Position numbers and translations under genes: made by a program. A stretch of DNA of 64,000 nucleotides from Dipteris shenzhenensis (taxonomy: Eukaryota > Polypodiophyta > Polypodiopsida > Gleicheniales), in the NCBI GenBank assembly GCA_047967505.1, contig CM106539.1. One strand, 5' to 3'. Positions 43,397 through 54,975 of the stretch are shown piece by piece (within the stretch, counting starts at the first letter, position 1; every line of letters starts with the position of its first letter). The notes below the pieces were generated by a model. The model was not told the DNA's origin, ran no database searches, and saw nothing but the letters and a program-made list of their open reading frames with translations.

Positions 43397-45614
43397 ATGG
43401 TGTCTGATTCTCTTTCACAGATTGTCACTAAAAAGCTTGACAAGAACAACTTCCAAGCATGGAAGTTTAGAATGACGAATTTCCTTATGGGAAAAGGCTA
43501 TTGGGAGTTCATTACAAGAAATGAAGAAGAACCAATTCTTCCTAATGTTCCCAATCAACAGGAAATGCAAGCATTTAAAGGATGGCATGAGAGAGCTAGA
43601 AAAGTATGTACTGGCTGTCTATCAGTATTTTAGATTCTATGATTGTGCATATTCAAGATGCAAGTACGCCAAAGGAGGCATTAGATACTTTGGCAAAAAT
43701 GTACAGCACAAATATGCAAGCTAGGAAAATGCAGCTCAAGCAGGAGTTGCACAATGTGCAAAGAGAAAATATGAGCATCAATGACTACCACATGAAGGTG
43801 AAGAAAATTGCAAATGCACTTGCTTCCATTGGGTTGCCAGTGGAAGATGATGATCTAGTTTCTGTGACCTTGAATGGTCTAGGAATGGATTATGCATAGC
43901 TCCAGACATCCATTGCCATCCGTGAAAAATTTCCTGATTTTGAGGAGTTGTTTGCTCTTCTAATTTCAGAAGAGTAGAGAAATGGTGGTGCATCTTCTTC
44001 AAGAGGAACTTCAAAAGAAAATGTCTTCTACTCAAATGCCGGAAGAGGTAGAGGCAGAGGTAGAGAAGGCCACAATCTAGAGGCCGTGGTAGAACTCAGA
44101 ATATGCAGCAAACTCAAGAAAACTAGTGTTATGGGGGAGGACGTGTAACTCTAGAGGCAGGGGGAGCCAAAGAGGTCGTGGTGGATGGCAGAGAGGCCAA
44201 AATGCAAACAGCAATGTTGAATGCTACTATTGTGGTAAAATGGGTCATATGGCTAAAGACTGCTACAAAAAACAGAATGACATTATGAATGGAAAATTGC
44301 AGCAAGGCAATTATGCATCTTCTAGTAGACAGGGTGATGATAGTAATGAGCATCTATTTATGGTGCAGCACATGACCAATTCTATGACAAGTGCAGAAGA
44401 AAGAAATGATGTGTGGTATGTTGACTCGGGTGCATCAAAACACATGACAGGTCATGCAGAATGGATGCAGGATGCAAGGAAAATGGAAAAACTAGGATTT
44501 GTGGAGACTGGTGATGATACCGCACATCCTATTGTGCAGATTGGTAAAATTCCTTTGTCTATGCAGGATGGGAAAAGAAATACCTGTCCGATGTATTTCA
44601 TGTCCCGAATATCACTAAGAACCTGGTTTCTGTTGGTCAAATGGTTGAGCAGGGCTTGCAGGTCAGATTTAATCCTCATGGATGCTTTGTTGAGGAGACA
44701 AAAAATAACGGTTGCTTGATAGCCAAAGGAAAGAAGAAGGGCAGGAAGTTTACGTTGGATGCAGACATGCCTGAATTGAGTGCGGCAATGTTTGCACATG
44801 GGATAGGTGTAGTTGCAAATATTGATATCTGGCATAAATGCATTGGTCATGTTAATGTACAGTGACTTAAATCAATGTAGGCCCAAAATATTGTTGCAGG
44901 ATTGCCTAAATTCAAGGTTGCAGAAATGCATAAGGTATGTGAAACCTGTCAATTTGGAAAACAAGCAAGGAAACTATTTCCTAGACATGTTCAAGAGAGT
45001 AAGAAGCCATTGGAATTAATCCACTCTGATGTGTGGACTACTAAAGCTGCATCTATTGGAGGCTGTCATTATTTTGTCACTTTTATTTATGACTACAGCA
45101 GAAAAGTTTGGGTGCATTTTATGAAAAAGAAAAGTGACGTGTTTGGGCATTTCAAAGCTTTTAAAGCTATGGTTGAAAAAGAAACAGGCCTACAAATAAA
45201 ATGCCTAAGGTCAGATGGAGGGGGAGAGTACCTCTCAAATGAGTTTGCAAGGTTCCTGCAAGAGCATGGCATAAAGTAGTAATATTCATGCAGTCATACC
45301 CCACAGCAAAATGGACTTATAGAAAGGAAAAACAGGCATATTGGAGAGGTATCTTGGGCCATGCTAAATGAAAAAGACCTACCACATTTTATCAAGTTGA
45401 AGCAGTTGCTACAGCAGTTTACATAATGAATAGGACTCCCACTGCAGCAATACATGGCATGACGCCAGAGGAGATGCATACCGGTAGGAAACTAGATATT
45501 TCTCATTTGAAAATTTTTGTTTGCATTGCCTATGTTCATGTGCCAGATGAGTTGAGGTCCAAGTTGGATCCAAAAGCTAAGAAGTGCATCTTTATTGGTT
45601 ATTCTCTGCAGTAG
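43397..45614 (+). pseudogene. A3 gag, protease and integrase
   Basis: ATG 43397 gives MVSDSLSQIVTKKLDKNNFQ. A one-base loss near 43604 shifts the capsid frame, and TAGs at 43897 and 43976 replace CAG. The Arg/Gly tract at 44040-44160 is partly deleted. The knuckle CYYCGKMGHMAKDC lies at 44221-44262. Protease is VDSGASKHMTGH near 44420. A deletion of one A near 44577 shifts the frame through the pre-integrase region. Integrase has IHSDVW, FIYDYSRKVW (Asp to Tyr beside the core), LRSDGGGEY and NGLIERKNR, so the catalytic acids D, D and E are present. TAGs near 45276 and 45612 again fall at Gln codons. Confidence 0.88.
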
Positions 45615-47758
45615 AAAGGGTATAGATGCTATAACCCTTCTACTCGTAAGTTTACAATGAGTAGAGATGTTGTTTTTGATGAGATGAGCAGCTAGTATAA
45701 ACCAGTCAATGTGATTGATGATATAGATGCACAAAATGGTAATGCTGCACAGAATTCACAGTAGCAATCACAAAATATTAGTGGACTTGTAGTGTCCTCT
45801 AGCAGTGGTTCACATACTTCACCATGGACAGGTAGATTGAGATCAGGAGAATCTCCTCAAACCAATGCAGATAGTGGTATGCAAGTTTCACAAAAAGGAA
45901 AAGAGAAGGTAGATCAGCCCATGTTTGATGTGAATGCAGGTCACTCTTATGTGGATGGTGAATCCAATGGCTCAGAACAAAGCATTGATGATGAGTTGGG
46001 TATTCCTTCTATTGTTACACCTAGAGTAAGGAAGACCAAGGATGTTTTGAGAGCACCTGGAAGTGAGCCTATTTTGCACAGGTCTACTAGAGCTAGGTAT
46101 CCTATGGATAGGCTAAAATATGATGGATTTATAGCCATTCACTATGCCTATATGGTCAAAGTGATACAGGAACCAGAACCCACTTGTTTTGAGCAAGCCA
46201 TGGGAAAAGAAAAATGGGAGAAAGCCATGGATGAAGAAATGGATGCCTTGGAAGCAAATGCTACATGGGAATTGGTGCCTTTGCCTAAAGACAAGAATGA
46301 AATTGGCTTTAAGTGGGTTTATAAGGTAAAGCACAATGCAGATGGTTCTGTGAATAGATACAAGGCAAGATTAGTTGTCAAGGGGTATCCACAGACATAT
46401 GGCATTGATTATGAAAAAACATTCAGTCTGGTTGCAAGGATGGCAACCGTAAGAGCAGTCATTGCTATGGCTACATCAAAGGGATGGTTTCTACATAAGA
46501 TGGATGTAAAGAATGCCTTCTTGCATGTTGATTTGCAAGAAGAGGTCTTTATGGAGCAGCCACTAGGTTATGTTCATGCTGTTCATCCTGAGTTTGTTTG
46601 TAGGTTGAAGAAAGCCTTGTATGGCTTGAAGCAAGCACCTAGAGCATGGTCTGACAAGATAGGATAGTATTTTGTCACTATTGTCTTTCAGATTTCCAAG
46701 CAAATTTCTCACTTTATGTGAGAAAAACAGAGAAAGGTATTATGCTACTTGTCATTTATCTTGATGATTTGATCATCACAGGTGATAGTGATGAAGATAT
46801 CCTTCATGTGAAAATGCTATTGAAGCAGAAGTTTGAGATGAAGGATTTGGGAGAGCTACGTTATTTCTTGGGCATTGAGGTGATTAGATCACCAAGTGGG
46901 ATACGGCTCTTGCAGAGGCATTATGGATTGGACATGCTGTCCAAATATGGGATGATAGGTTGTAAGCCTATTTCAGTTCCTTTGGAGTAGAATGTGAAGC
47001 TAATTGCAGATGCAGGTGAGCTTCTGGAAGACCCTACTATGTACAGATGCATAGTAGAAAGTTTTATTTATATGACTATTACCAGGCCAAATTTGAGCTA
47101 TGTTGTTGGATTGGTAAGTCAGTTTATGCAGGCTCCAAGGAAACCGCATTTGGATACACTTAGATGCATACTCAGGTATGTGAAGTCCACATTGTAGTAT
47201 GGACTATTTTACGAGGCTGGGGTTCAGATACAGTTGCATGGATACACTGATGTTGATTGGGTTGGTAGTATTTCTGATAAACGATCTGCCAGTGGATATG
47301 TGTTCTCTTTTGGGAGTGCTGCAGTCACTTGGAGCAGTAAGAAACAGCCTACAGTTGCCTTGTCGAGCACAGAGGCTGAGTACAGGGGTGCAGCAATGGC
47401 TGCATGTGAGGTAGCTTGGTTGCATAAGCTACTTTATGATATGCATCAGTCTATAGATGGGCCAGTTGCCATTTATTGTGACAACATGAGCAGTATACAC
47501 TTGGCAAATAACCCAATCTATCATGCTAGAACAAAGCACATTGAGGTGCATTATCACTATGTGCGGGAGAAGGTTTTACTAGGTCTTATTGATCTAGTTT
47601 ATGTCAGCAGAGAGGATCAGGCAGCTGACATATTCATGAAGGCATTGGGTGCAAAGAAGCTGCACAAGTTCAGAGACTTGCTTGGTGTGCAAGAATTGGG
47701 ATTGAGCTCGGGGGGGAGTGTTGAGATATCGAGCTCCACTCGTGATATGCCAGGGTGA
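45615..47758 (+). pseudogene. A3 reverse transcriptase and RNase H
   Basis: A 291-codon frame (45792-46667) holds the Ser-rich linker, FEQAMGKEKWEKAMDEEMDA and WVYKVKHNADGSVNRYKARL. KMDVKNAFLHVDLQEEVFME follows, where HGD is changed to HVD. A TAG at 46664 follows DKIG. From 46718 the frame carries VIYLDDLIITG, with Val to Leu in YVDD and both Asp kept, then KDLGELRYFLGIEV. TAG at 46987 replaces CAG. RNase H follows: GYTDVDWVGS, SSTEAEYRGAAMAACEVAWL, DNMSSIHLANNPIYHARTKH, and a tail extending into the LTR to 47758. Confidence 0.88.
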
Positions 47759-48070
47759 CCGTTGTACATTTATGTTACCGACTTGTTAGCTGCATATGCG
47801 GTTGGTACAACGCCCATGAGTAATAGCTGGATGACAGCTATCCTTATGTACTCTAGTTCGTGGCTCAGTTAGTATGCCACCTTAGTTAGCTGAGTTTGGT
47901 TTGAGACCCACATATAGGGTTCTCCTATTTCTTTGTACTTGAGTTCTTTTGGCTTTCACAACTAAGAAGAGGAAAACTGTTTTCAGCCTCCACCTTTGTG
48001 TGTATTCCCCCATTGTGTATGTGAGAAAGCCGCAAGTGAGACTCCTTCCTTCTCTCCCACTATCTTCACA
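47719..48070 (+). repeat. A3 3' LTR
   Basis: 352 bp, preceded by GGGGGGGAG and followed by GACCT. Confidence 0.92.
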
Positions 48071-49186
48071 GACCTGTGTCTCTACCCTCTCCGATTGTTG
48101 AGATTCCTGATTGGACTCCACTAGTGTCTCCTTTCTATGGTTAGCTCTAGAGGGGAAATCCTTAATGAAGTGCCCGCCTAGTCCGCAAAGGAAACAAGAA
48201 TCGGGAATATTCTTGTAAAAGCACTTTGGCTTAACTCAACTTCATCTCCATCCAACACGCAAATAGAGTTTAGAGGCTTAACGACCAAATCCATCAGTAC
48301 ACAACTCTGAGGGTTGCTCCTAGGACTAATGAGCCTCTCTATTTCTAGTCCTATTGGGAGGCATAGGGCTTCAAGTTGCGAAAAAAGCAATAATGGGAGA
48401 TTAGGGAATTCCACTTGTATTGGGGCTTTTGAGGGTGGGGGAGAGTCTAGGCTAAAGGAAGGCTCCCAAAGTTGGGTGGTTGACTTTGTCCAAGTGCCTT
48501 TCTATACCACCTCATTCGCCATTTTTGGCTTTTCAAATTAAAAAACTACATTCCTCACGAATTGGATACTTGTCACGTTTACACCTTTACGTGCCCAAAA
48601 GTTTCTTATCCATCCTTCTAGAAACATAGCATGAGGCGGGGGCCATGGATGTAACCACCTATTGCACATGAATAGAGCCACGTTGTTGTGTCATTGAGGA
48701 AACCATTGTGCACCTTCACAGTAAGGAGCTTACCTTTGAGAGCCCTTCCATTTGCTCTAGAGTCTTTCTTAGCCTGTCCTCCTGTGCTACGGTGTTGGTG
48801 GGTTCACTGAAGATGCATCTGGATTTCAGAGTGATCTGCTCCCACATTAACTATTTTGGGGCTTGGGTAGCCTTAAGCAGGCTTCTTCCACCTCCTTGGA
48901 GAGCGCCAACATAGGTGCCTTGTGGCAAGTCCTACAAGGGTCTCTAGATCGGTGTCTGTTGCACTGTGTTTTGTTGAGTTGATCCATTGGGCTGACAAGT
49001 TAGTTTGGGCACTACGAAAGAAATGGCCTTTGCATTTTCTATTCTACTGGTTTCTTTGAAGAGTGAAGGAAAGCTATCAGGGGAGGTTCTAAATTCTTTA
49101 AGCAGTCTTCTTAGCACCTCAGAGCCATGAAATCTTCTTAGCACATCTATCATTCTCAAACCGCTGCACTTTGATGAATCTTTCAT
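48071..49186 (-). pseudogene. LINE ORF1 (RNA-binding, zinc knuckle)
   Basis: The minus strand from 49186 reads MKDSSKCSGLRMIDVLRRFH and continues in broken frames to LSISSP/LEALCLPIGLEIERL near 48350. It then reaches a knuckle CFLCGLGGHFIKDF near 48190-48150 (CX2CX4HX4 with Phe for the last Cys). After that comes an acidic/Gln-rich tail that runs into the A3 insertion and resumes at 42561. Plant L1 ORF1 proteins have a DUF4283 domain followed by a zf-CCHC_4 knuckle, and the spacing fits. Its role was binding the LINE RNA. At least six stops are present. Confidence 0.7.
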
Positions 49187-50034
49187 AGTGGCATGATCTT
49201 TTAATTCATAGACTTGATTCTTGATATCATCTCACAATTTGCATAGATATTTAGCTATATTAATGATTAAATAATATGTCCATCAAAGTACCAAGATACC
49301 AACAAGTATTCCATTTATCCTTTTGATGTATAGTTTTGTAATTTTTGAGATTTTTACAAAACCAGTCTATGTCAAAAAATCTTCTAAAGGAAATTGTAAA
49401 TTCCATTTGATTTCTTCAAAGTAGCCAAAGACATGATCATGTAAATGAAGCCTAAATTCTTGCACTATTCTTGCATTCCAAAAGAAGAGCTCAATGATTT
49501 TCTTCTTCCAATGACTAGAATAAATCAAGTCTTTAAAATTAGTCACATACCCTATAATAACAAATAATAAATTCTTACGTAATAAATATTCAACAACATA
49601 TAATTCCAAGACCAAGCACAAAAGGAAGATAGCACATACACAGAAACACCATACTATGAGTTTATATAATTATCCCAATTTGTTTTACTAGTATATGTGT
49701 ATAGGCTTTTTGGGTACATTGTAGTCCATTTCTTTTATTGGCTGCATACATATGTGAAGGTCAAATCTCCTTGATGAAAATAGATAGCCTAAAGTATCTA
49801 CTGACATGCAATAATTTGGAAAACATTTAAGGATTCCTTTGGAAATGTACTTTACAAGTTCAATATTTGTTTCTCATGTGTGAAAATTCAGGGTGGAGCT
49901 CACAATGGTGGGAGGCAAGAGTATAGAAGTTAGATAAAAGATTCATGGTCTTAGTCATTGCATGCCTATCAATGAATGATGACTTAGTTTTCCCACAATC
50001 AATTGTGAATATTGCATGAAGAGTGTAGTGGATG

Positions 50035-50200
50035 CCCTCATTTTTTATAGAAATCAATCATGAATTTGGATGCAATGTACCATCATTATTTACACACTCA
50101 TTTTAGATAGAAATCAATTATGAATTTGCATGTAGTGTTCTATCATTATGTATGCCCTCATTTTTGAAATCCAACATGTATTTGCATGCAATATTAAGAT
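50035..50200. repeat. Tandem repeat, three units of about 60 bp
   Basis: Units begin at CCCTCATTTT or CACTCATTTT (50035, 50095, 50154) and share AGAAATCAATYATGAATTTG and a GCATG(C/T)A(A/G)T block. The third is shortened. Confidence 0.8.
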
Positions 50201-50807
50201 TTCATATCCCATAACTAAAACTCAATTAGAGTCCCTTAATTCAACTTTAGACTCCCTTATCATGTTGCAATGATACGAGAATAGATTTGAAGCTACCTTT
50301 GTTCATATATTCTAATCTGTCAAATCTAACCACCCCTAGAGATCTAATCATCATCGGGATTGACATGCAATCCCATGAGGTCTTTGCAAGAGTTGGGAAC
50401 CAAGAAATTCTCCACACATTGAATTGATGAATATGGTAGGATGCCTTATATTTGAGTTATATTTGAGGCTAGGGTTCTAGTGCAGTGTTGGTGGGTGTTG
50501 GTGGGCACTAGCTATTTAAGAGGACCTCCCCGTGCTAGCTAGTTGCACTAAGGGAGCACCAAGGATACCCATGAGCATATAGGTGAATCTCATGTGCCCA
50601 CAAGGTATGTGGTTTTCAATAGTATTGGTAATCTATTGAGTATATAGGGAGGGACAAAGATAATAGCTCTAACAAGGATAGAGAGCATGAAGCAAAGTGA
50701 CCTACAATCATTAGGAGATGCCTCCTTAAATTGCCAAAGTACATGATCCCACCATCCACAAAGGTACATATGTAGCCATATTAATGATGCAACCTACACT
50801 CTCCAAT

Positions 50808-50909
50808 CACATATTTTCTCACAACATAGCCCTCTTCTATCACTCTAGTTCTCCATGGCACATATTTTCTCACAACATAGCCCTCTTCTATTACTCTAGT
50901 GCTCTATGG
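50808..50909. repeat. 51-bp tandem duplication
   Basis: Units 50808-50858 and 50859-50909 (CACATATTTTCTCACAAC...) differ at about three bases. Confidence 0.9.
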
Positions 50910-51189
50910 CACCACATTTAACTTCAATAGCCCCCCTTGGTGCGAACAGAGCTACTGCAAGGTGGTTGGATGTAATATTCTAAAATTTATCTTCAATATT
51001 CACTCTTCCTTTTGAAATTTTCGCCTTGTAGCAACTTTGTCTCTTCACCTTGACTGCATCATATGGCTTGAAAGGGTGGATTATAACATTTTTTGTAGAA
51101 ACAAAAGGGGTGAAAACATTCAATGTCTTTTAGAAGAGTTTTTCTTCAAATTTGACTGGATGTTCTTGGGCTGCAATGTAGTTTGACTC

Positions 51190-51915
51190 ATTCTTTTTTG
51201 GTAGCATTGTTCTTCTTCATGGACAAACTTTCCACAAAATGTGCATTTCAACTTTATCTTATCCTTGTTGGGATATCCATTCTTGGTATGCCCAAGTTTT
51301 TGACAATGGTAACATCCTAGTGATGGTGATGATTTGTTTCTTCCTCCTTTAGAACAAAAAAATTGATCTCATGATGTGGTGGGAAGATTTTTGTCCTTTA
51401 CCTTTGTTTTATGCCCAAGTAGTGCTAATTCAATTTCATTGAGACATTTATCAACATTTTTGAGTGTGGACACAAGAGTATCATATGGATTTTGGTTGAC
51501 ACTAATGAGAAGTACAACTACAGCTTCATCTTTTTCAATCTTTGTCTTCATGTCTACAATTTTTGCCTTAACACCATAAATTTGTTGACATGGACTATCA
51601 TTGTGTCTTCTTCTCTTTTATCCAACTAAAAAAAGTGCATTATAACGTTCACTTTTGAACGTTTAGTCTCAGTTCCAAAATCATTGTTCAATTCCTCCCA
51701 TGCTTGTTTTGTATCCTTGATCCCTACAATGTGATGTATAATCTCATCTCCTAGCTTTTGGGCCATTGTGTGTGATTATTTTTTGTGCTTGATGCACTCT
51801 CACTTTCATCACTTGTTTGTAACTATCATAGACTCTTTCTCATCAAGGTGCACATGGTCTTCATTTACCATGTATAGAACCCATCCCCATTGAATTTTAC
51901 AATGGTGACTTTTAT
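51190..51915 (-). pseudogene. Copia-type gag remnant with two zinc knuckles
   Basis: The minus strand near 51910 reads KFNGDGFYTW then MKTMCTLMRKSL, as in the gag N-termini of C6 and F. At 51770-51690 GDEIIHHIVGIKDTKQAWEE and LNNDFGTETK form the AW..L...F module. MKTKIEKDEAVVVLLISVNQ (51551) follows. Two knuckles lie near 51330-51215: CYHCQKLGHTKNGY (last Cys is Tyr) and CTFCGKFVHEEEQC (complete). Several stops break it. There is no protease or pol on its downstream side, so it may be another gag-only element, though no LTRs could be paired. Confidence 0.7.
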
Positions 51916-53807
51916 GTGTTCCATGAGGGGCGTGTCAAGTACTAGTCAGTAGTGTGTACATCTTCTTCAACTTTGGATGTGATAAATGTGTAGGTCTTGA
52001 AAATATGATGGCTAAGTTTGTTTTTTGGACCAAAGATAAGTTCTTCCTCGGCCAAAAGTCCTTGTAAAACTTTTCATAAATGAGATATTCACATGCAGCT
52101 TATTAGATGTGCTTAACAAGGAGTAGGTGTGCTTGGCTAGCATAGATGCCATGGTAGGGTGTGTGCATTGGGAGAATAGAGAGTGCTCTTAGAAAGAGAC
52201 TATGTGCCATGTGTCAATGTTGAGGTGTTAGATAAGGTGCGACGTCGTAAAACTTAAACGATAGGTGAGAACAATCTTTTTTGTAGGTAACCAAATTGAC
52301 ACATGGAATTTCCATGTGTCTTTCTAAGGTCTATACCTTAGGAAAAAGATAATAGTAGAACAGTTTTGTAATGGCAATGTGATGACTATGATGCATCAAT
52401 GTTGGTCCTCTTTCCCATGACTTCCGCAGGTCCTCGAAGAGCAGGGTGTTCTAGGTATGAAATTGTAACTATTGCAATGAAGTCTTATAGATTTTAGAGT
52501 TTTTAAACTCTAAAAGGTGTTTATTAACACCATTATCAAGTCTTTCGTCCTCCAAGATACCTTATTTCACTAGTTATGATAATGTACTCAGGGCTAAGTA
52601 ATTGAAACGAATCTATTTTTGGAGATTTTAGAGGACTCTCATGGTAAATTAATCTTGACATGCATGGACCTTAACTATACATACAAACATACATGGATGG
52701 ACCTTAACTATACATACATGTATGTATATATCAAAATGATAGTGTAAGTAAATAAATTTGTTTTCCAAAAGGGTAGTGCCACCTTTTGGTTTGGGAAGGA
52801 TATTTTCATAAAGTATATTTTTTGAAAAGAAATTTAAGTACAAAAATAAATTGGGATCATGCACCAATCTATGTAAGATGTTACGCTAAATTTCATAACT
52901 TTTATTTTATTTGCTTTAAAAAACTCTGAAATTTGGCTTAGTTTTTTGTTTTAATTTGTTTTTTCAATAGTGGTTTTTCTATAAAATTTTGCCCAAAAGT
53001 ACATATCAAAATGAATTTGGACATTGCAGAGTCCAAAATTAATGAAATATATGTTTCAAGTCCCTTGCTCTTTGCAAGCTCTTTGCTTAGTACTCGGTTC
53101 TTGTTGTTTCTCAACCTCAAGCTCTTTTGCAAGCTCTCAACCTTGCCTCTATTCAAGCTCTTCTTGAACCTTTTGTAGTAGCTAGAAGCTCTTTTCTACA
53201 CCCCTTCAAGACTTAAAGAATGAGTAGAGTCTTCATTGCTCTCTCAGTAACTCGAAATGGAAGAAAATTAAACTCACAACCCTTGCATTGCAAATACATC
53301 CATGAAAGGAATCCTCACTCTAACTCTCTAAAGAATGAGCTAGAGTAGCTTCGATATGATGTCATGATTTCAATATCTATGAGCTCTAAGAGAGAGTGAG
53401 TGAATGTAGAGAACTGATGAAGCTAAAGCATAAGAGAGAACTATGAATACTTGAGCATAAGAGAGAACTAAAGCATAAGAGAGAACTATGAAGACTTGAG
53501 AATGGGGAAAATGAGTAGAGAGAAAGACCACACATGATGAGACTATAGCTATACAAATTTTAGGTACCTTGTATTTCAATCCATAAGATGGACTCTCTTG
53601 GGTCCCTTCAAATAGGAACAAGAGCTCCACCCAATTTGGGTCATACACCACACACTTGTCTACATTCTTCTCCACATACTTGTTTACATCCAACATCACA
53701 TAGTGCAATAGACATGCTCAATGTGACAACATCAATGAGGCCCATGACCTTCCATGTGACCCTTTACATGCAAATCATGTGCATACACTCACCTTTCACC
53801 TTAGGTA
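51916..53807. other. No supported gene
   Basis: AT-rich sequence with small direct repeats: ATGGACCTTAACTATACATAC twice (20-odd bp, 52664 and 52694), and AAGAGAGAACTA(TGAA) units at 53405-53500. A degenerate GCTTCGATATGATGTCATG near 53350 vaguely resembles a reversed primer site next to an LTR start, but no matching LTR was found. Confidence 0.4.
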
Positions 53808-54040
53808 GTGTTTCTAAATCATGATTTTTTCAATAAATTGAACTCCCAGGAGCTGATTGATGGCATCCATCAAATCAAGAGAGCCTTCCTCTTGGATTCC
53901 ATCCAACTATGGGAGATATTTCTTGGAAGCTTCAAACAAATGATGGCTAGGTTGCTTGCCATTACCTGTCATCGCAATCAAATCTCTGAATTTTATGTCA
54001 AGCCACAGTCACTTGATTGGTGGAATCATTATGAACAAGC
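53808..54040 (+). pseudogene. Unrecognised short ORF ending at a MITE-like insertion
   Basis: An open frame from TTG/ATG-type start near 53808 reads SQELIDGIHQIKRAFLLDSI, then FKQMMARLLAITCHRNQISE and VKPQSLDWWNHYEQ, and runs into CTCGGGGGG at 54041. The end resembles the N-terminal region of PIF/Harbinger-type nucleases (a W-W-x-x-Y motif after a basic stretch), but this is a weak impression. It may be a transposon-derived or host fragment. Confidence 0.3.
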
Positions 54041-54260
54041 CTCGGGGGGTGCACTACTAAGAAATCCTAGGTATCACATGCATTCAAGGGGTATTTAAAA
54101 AGCCCCTCAACTAATTTTTTTCCCCTTATAAAAACACCCCTCTTTACTTATGAACTAACGAATTTTTTTCTAGAGTTGAATTAAAAACCCCTCTTGTTTT
54201 TGTAATTTTGTTAAATTTTTCTCAAAAGTGGGATTAAAATACCACTCACTACTACATGCA
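54041..54260. mobile_element. MITE-like segment related to 33738-33984
   Basis: CTCGGGGGGTGCACTACTAAG followed by ATCACATGCATTCAAGG aligns with CTCGGGGGGGTCACTATG...ATCACGTGCGTTCAAGG in the E LTR MITE. The AT-rich body with AAAAACACCCCT and TAAAATACCAC motifs is similar in style. The right inverted repeat is not visible, so the copy is truncated or diverged. Confidence 0.5.
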
Positions 54261-54602
54261 AGCCTTATTCTGATGGTTAAGTGCTGAAATTTGGTGCGGG
54301 TAGTGAGCTAATCGTCATTACATGAGGCGGGTTTAAAAAGTTGGGTATATAGTGACCTTCGTAAAACATTGGTATATAGCGACCTTTACCATACTTGTAA
54401 ATGGTAGGTATATAGCGATGTTTACTAGACTTGTAAAAGGTCATTATATAATGACTGTCAGACACTTTCCTATAGCGACATTTTACAGAGAGTGTTTTTC
54501 CCCATACCGACCTTTAAAGAGAGTTTTTCCCAACAATGATGAAAAAAATAATTCTTTCATACATGTTTGACCCTTTGAAAGAATAAAACTACAAGAGCAT
54601 GT

Positions 54603-54975
54603 ACATCAATCATTACGGCAAGCATGGATGGTATCATAATCCATACCCACCATTGTCAGCATCTTCTTGGCTTCATCTCTTAATGCGGGCATGGTATTTG
54701 GTGTAGGCAACATCTTTTGGAGCAACCTATCACAATTCAAACATACATAGGTTTCAAATAATGAGAAACTATGATGATTCTCAAAACAAACAATATCCAA
54801 ATAATGAGATAAATTAATGTAGTAGCTAACCTCATTAAGGCCGAGACACTTGTATCGGACCACCCATACTTTGCTTGCAGATTCAAGATTGAGAGACAAG
54901 CCCGTAGTTCTGACATCCCAGCACCCTCATACAACCGTGTTGATTGCAACTCTTCATTACAAAAAATTTGGACTC
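54603..54975 (-). pseudogene. En/Spm (CACTA) TNP2-type transposase fragment with one intron
   Basis: Minus-strand exon 1 (about 54975-54831) reads RLYEGAGMSELRACLSILNL then QAKYGWSDTSVSALM. Exon 2 (54726-54603) reads LLQKMLPTPNTMPALRDEAK then KMLTMVGMDYDTIHACRND. This matches the plant TNP2/Transposase_21 region with motifs LY.G....L.A.L.L.NLKA..GWSD.S......LL..MLP..N.LP....EAKK.L...G....KIHAC.ND. The 104-bp intron between (54727-54830) has AG|GTTAGC and ATAG|G borders and joins the exons in frame (phase 2). Beyond HACRND a TGA/frameshift follows. Only about 90 residues remain of a protein that normally exceeds 500. Confidence 0.85.
54727..54830 (-). other. GT-AG intron in the TNP2 fragment
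   Basis: In gene orientation it starts GTTAGCTACTAC and ends TTGTGATAG, is 104 bp and AT-rich, and splices to give ALM-R-LLQKM. Typical plant intron size and composition. Confidence 0.8.

Larger units (their letters stand above)
42567..48070 (+). mobile_element. Copia element A3, full length, plus strand
   Basis: 5504 bp, LTRs 42567-42917 and 47719-48070, perfect GACCT duplication (42562-42566, 48071-48075). It lies inside LINE ORF1, whose frame is restored in silico by removal. Same layout as A1 and A2. The primer site has one change. RT reads YLDD and the integrase FIDDFS segment reads FIYDYS. Confidence 0.95.
31390..49200 (-). mobile_element. L1-like LINE, minus strand, split by gypsy E and copia A3
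   Basis: Three blocks in the right order and on the same strand belong to one non-LTR element: ORF1 (49186-48071), endonuclease (42145-41440) and reverse transcriptase (32824-31560). A3 sits in the ORF1 tail with a perfect GACCT duplication, and the ORF1 frame closes when it is removed. Gypsy E sits between endonuclease and RT. The LINE is therefore older than both. The 5' end is uncertain near 49.2 kb and no 3' A-tail is seen. Protein remnants carry many stops. Confidence 0.8.
49201..51189. other. Intergenic, tandem duplications only
   Basis: No supported gene. A minus-strand frame at 49367-49621 (with HWKKKIIELFFWNARIVQEF) matches no family I know. A three-unit repeat (50035-50200) and a 51-bp duplication (50808-50909) are listed separately. 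A pyrimidine run at 50927-50933 (agccccccttgg) could be the complement of a purine tract belonging to the gag remnant at 51190-51915, but no LTR pair was found. Confidence 0.4.

Noticed and set aside
49367-49621. 84-codon minus-strand ORF with HWKKKIIELFFWNARIV
   Set aside because: No known domain, no conserved neighbour and AT-rich context; not enough to call a gene.
53350-53375. Degenerate reversed primer site and LTR start near 53,362
   Set aside because: Too many mismatches to TGGTATCAGAGC and no partner LTR could be found on the other side of the 51-kb gag remnant.
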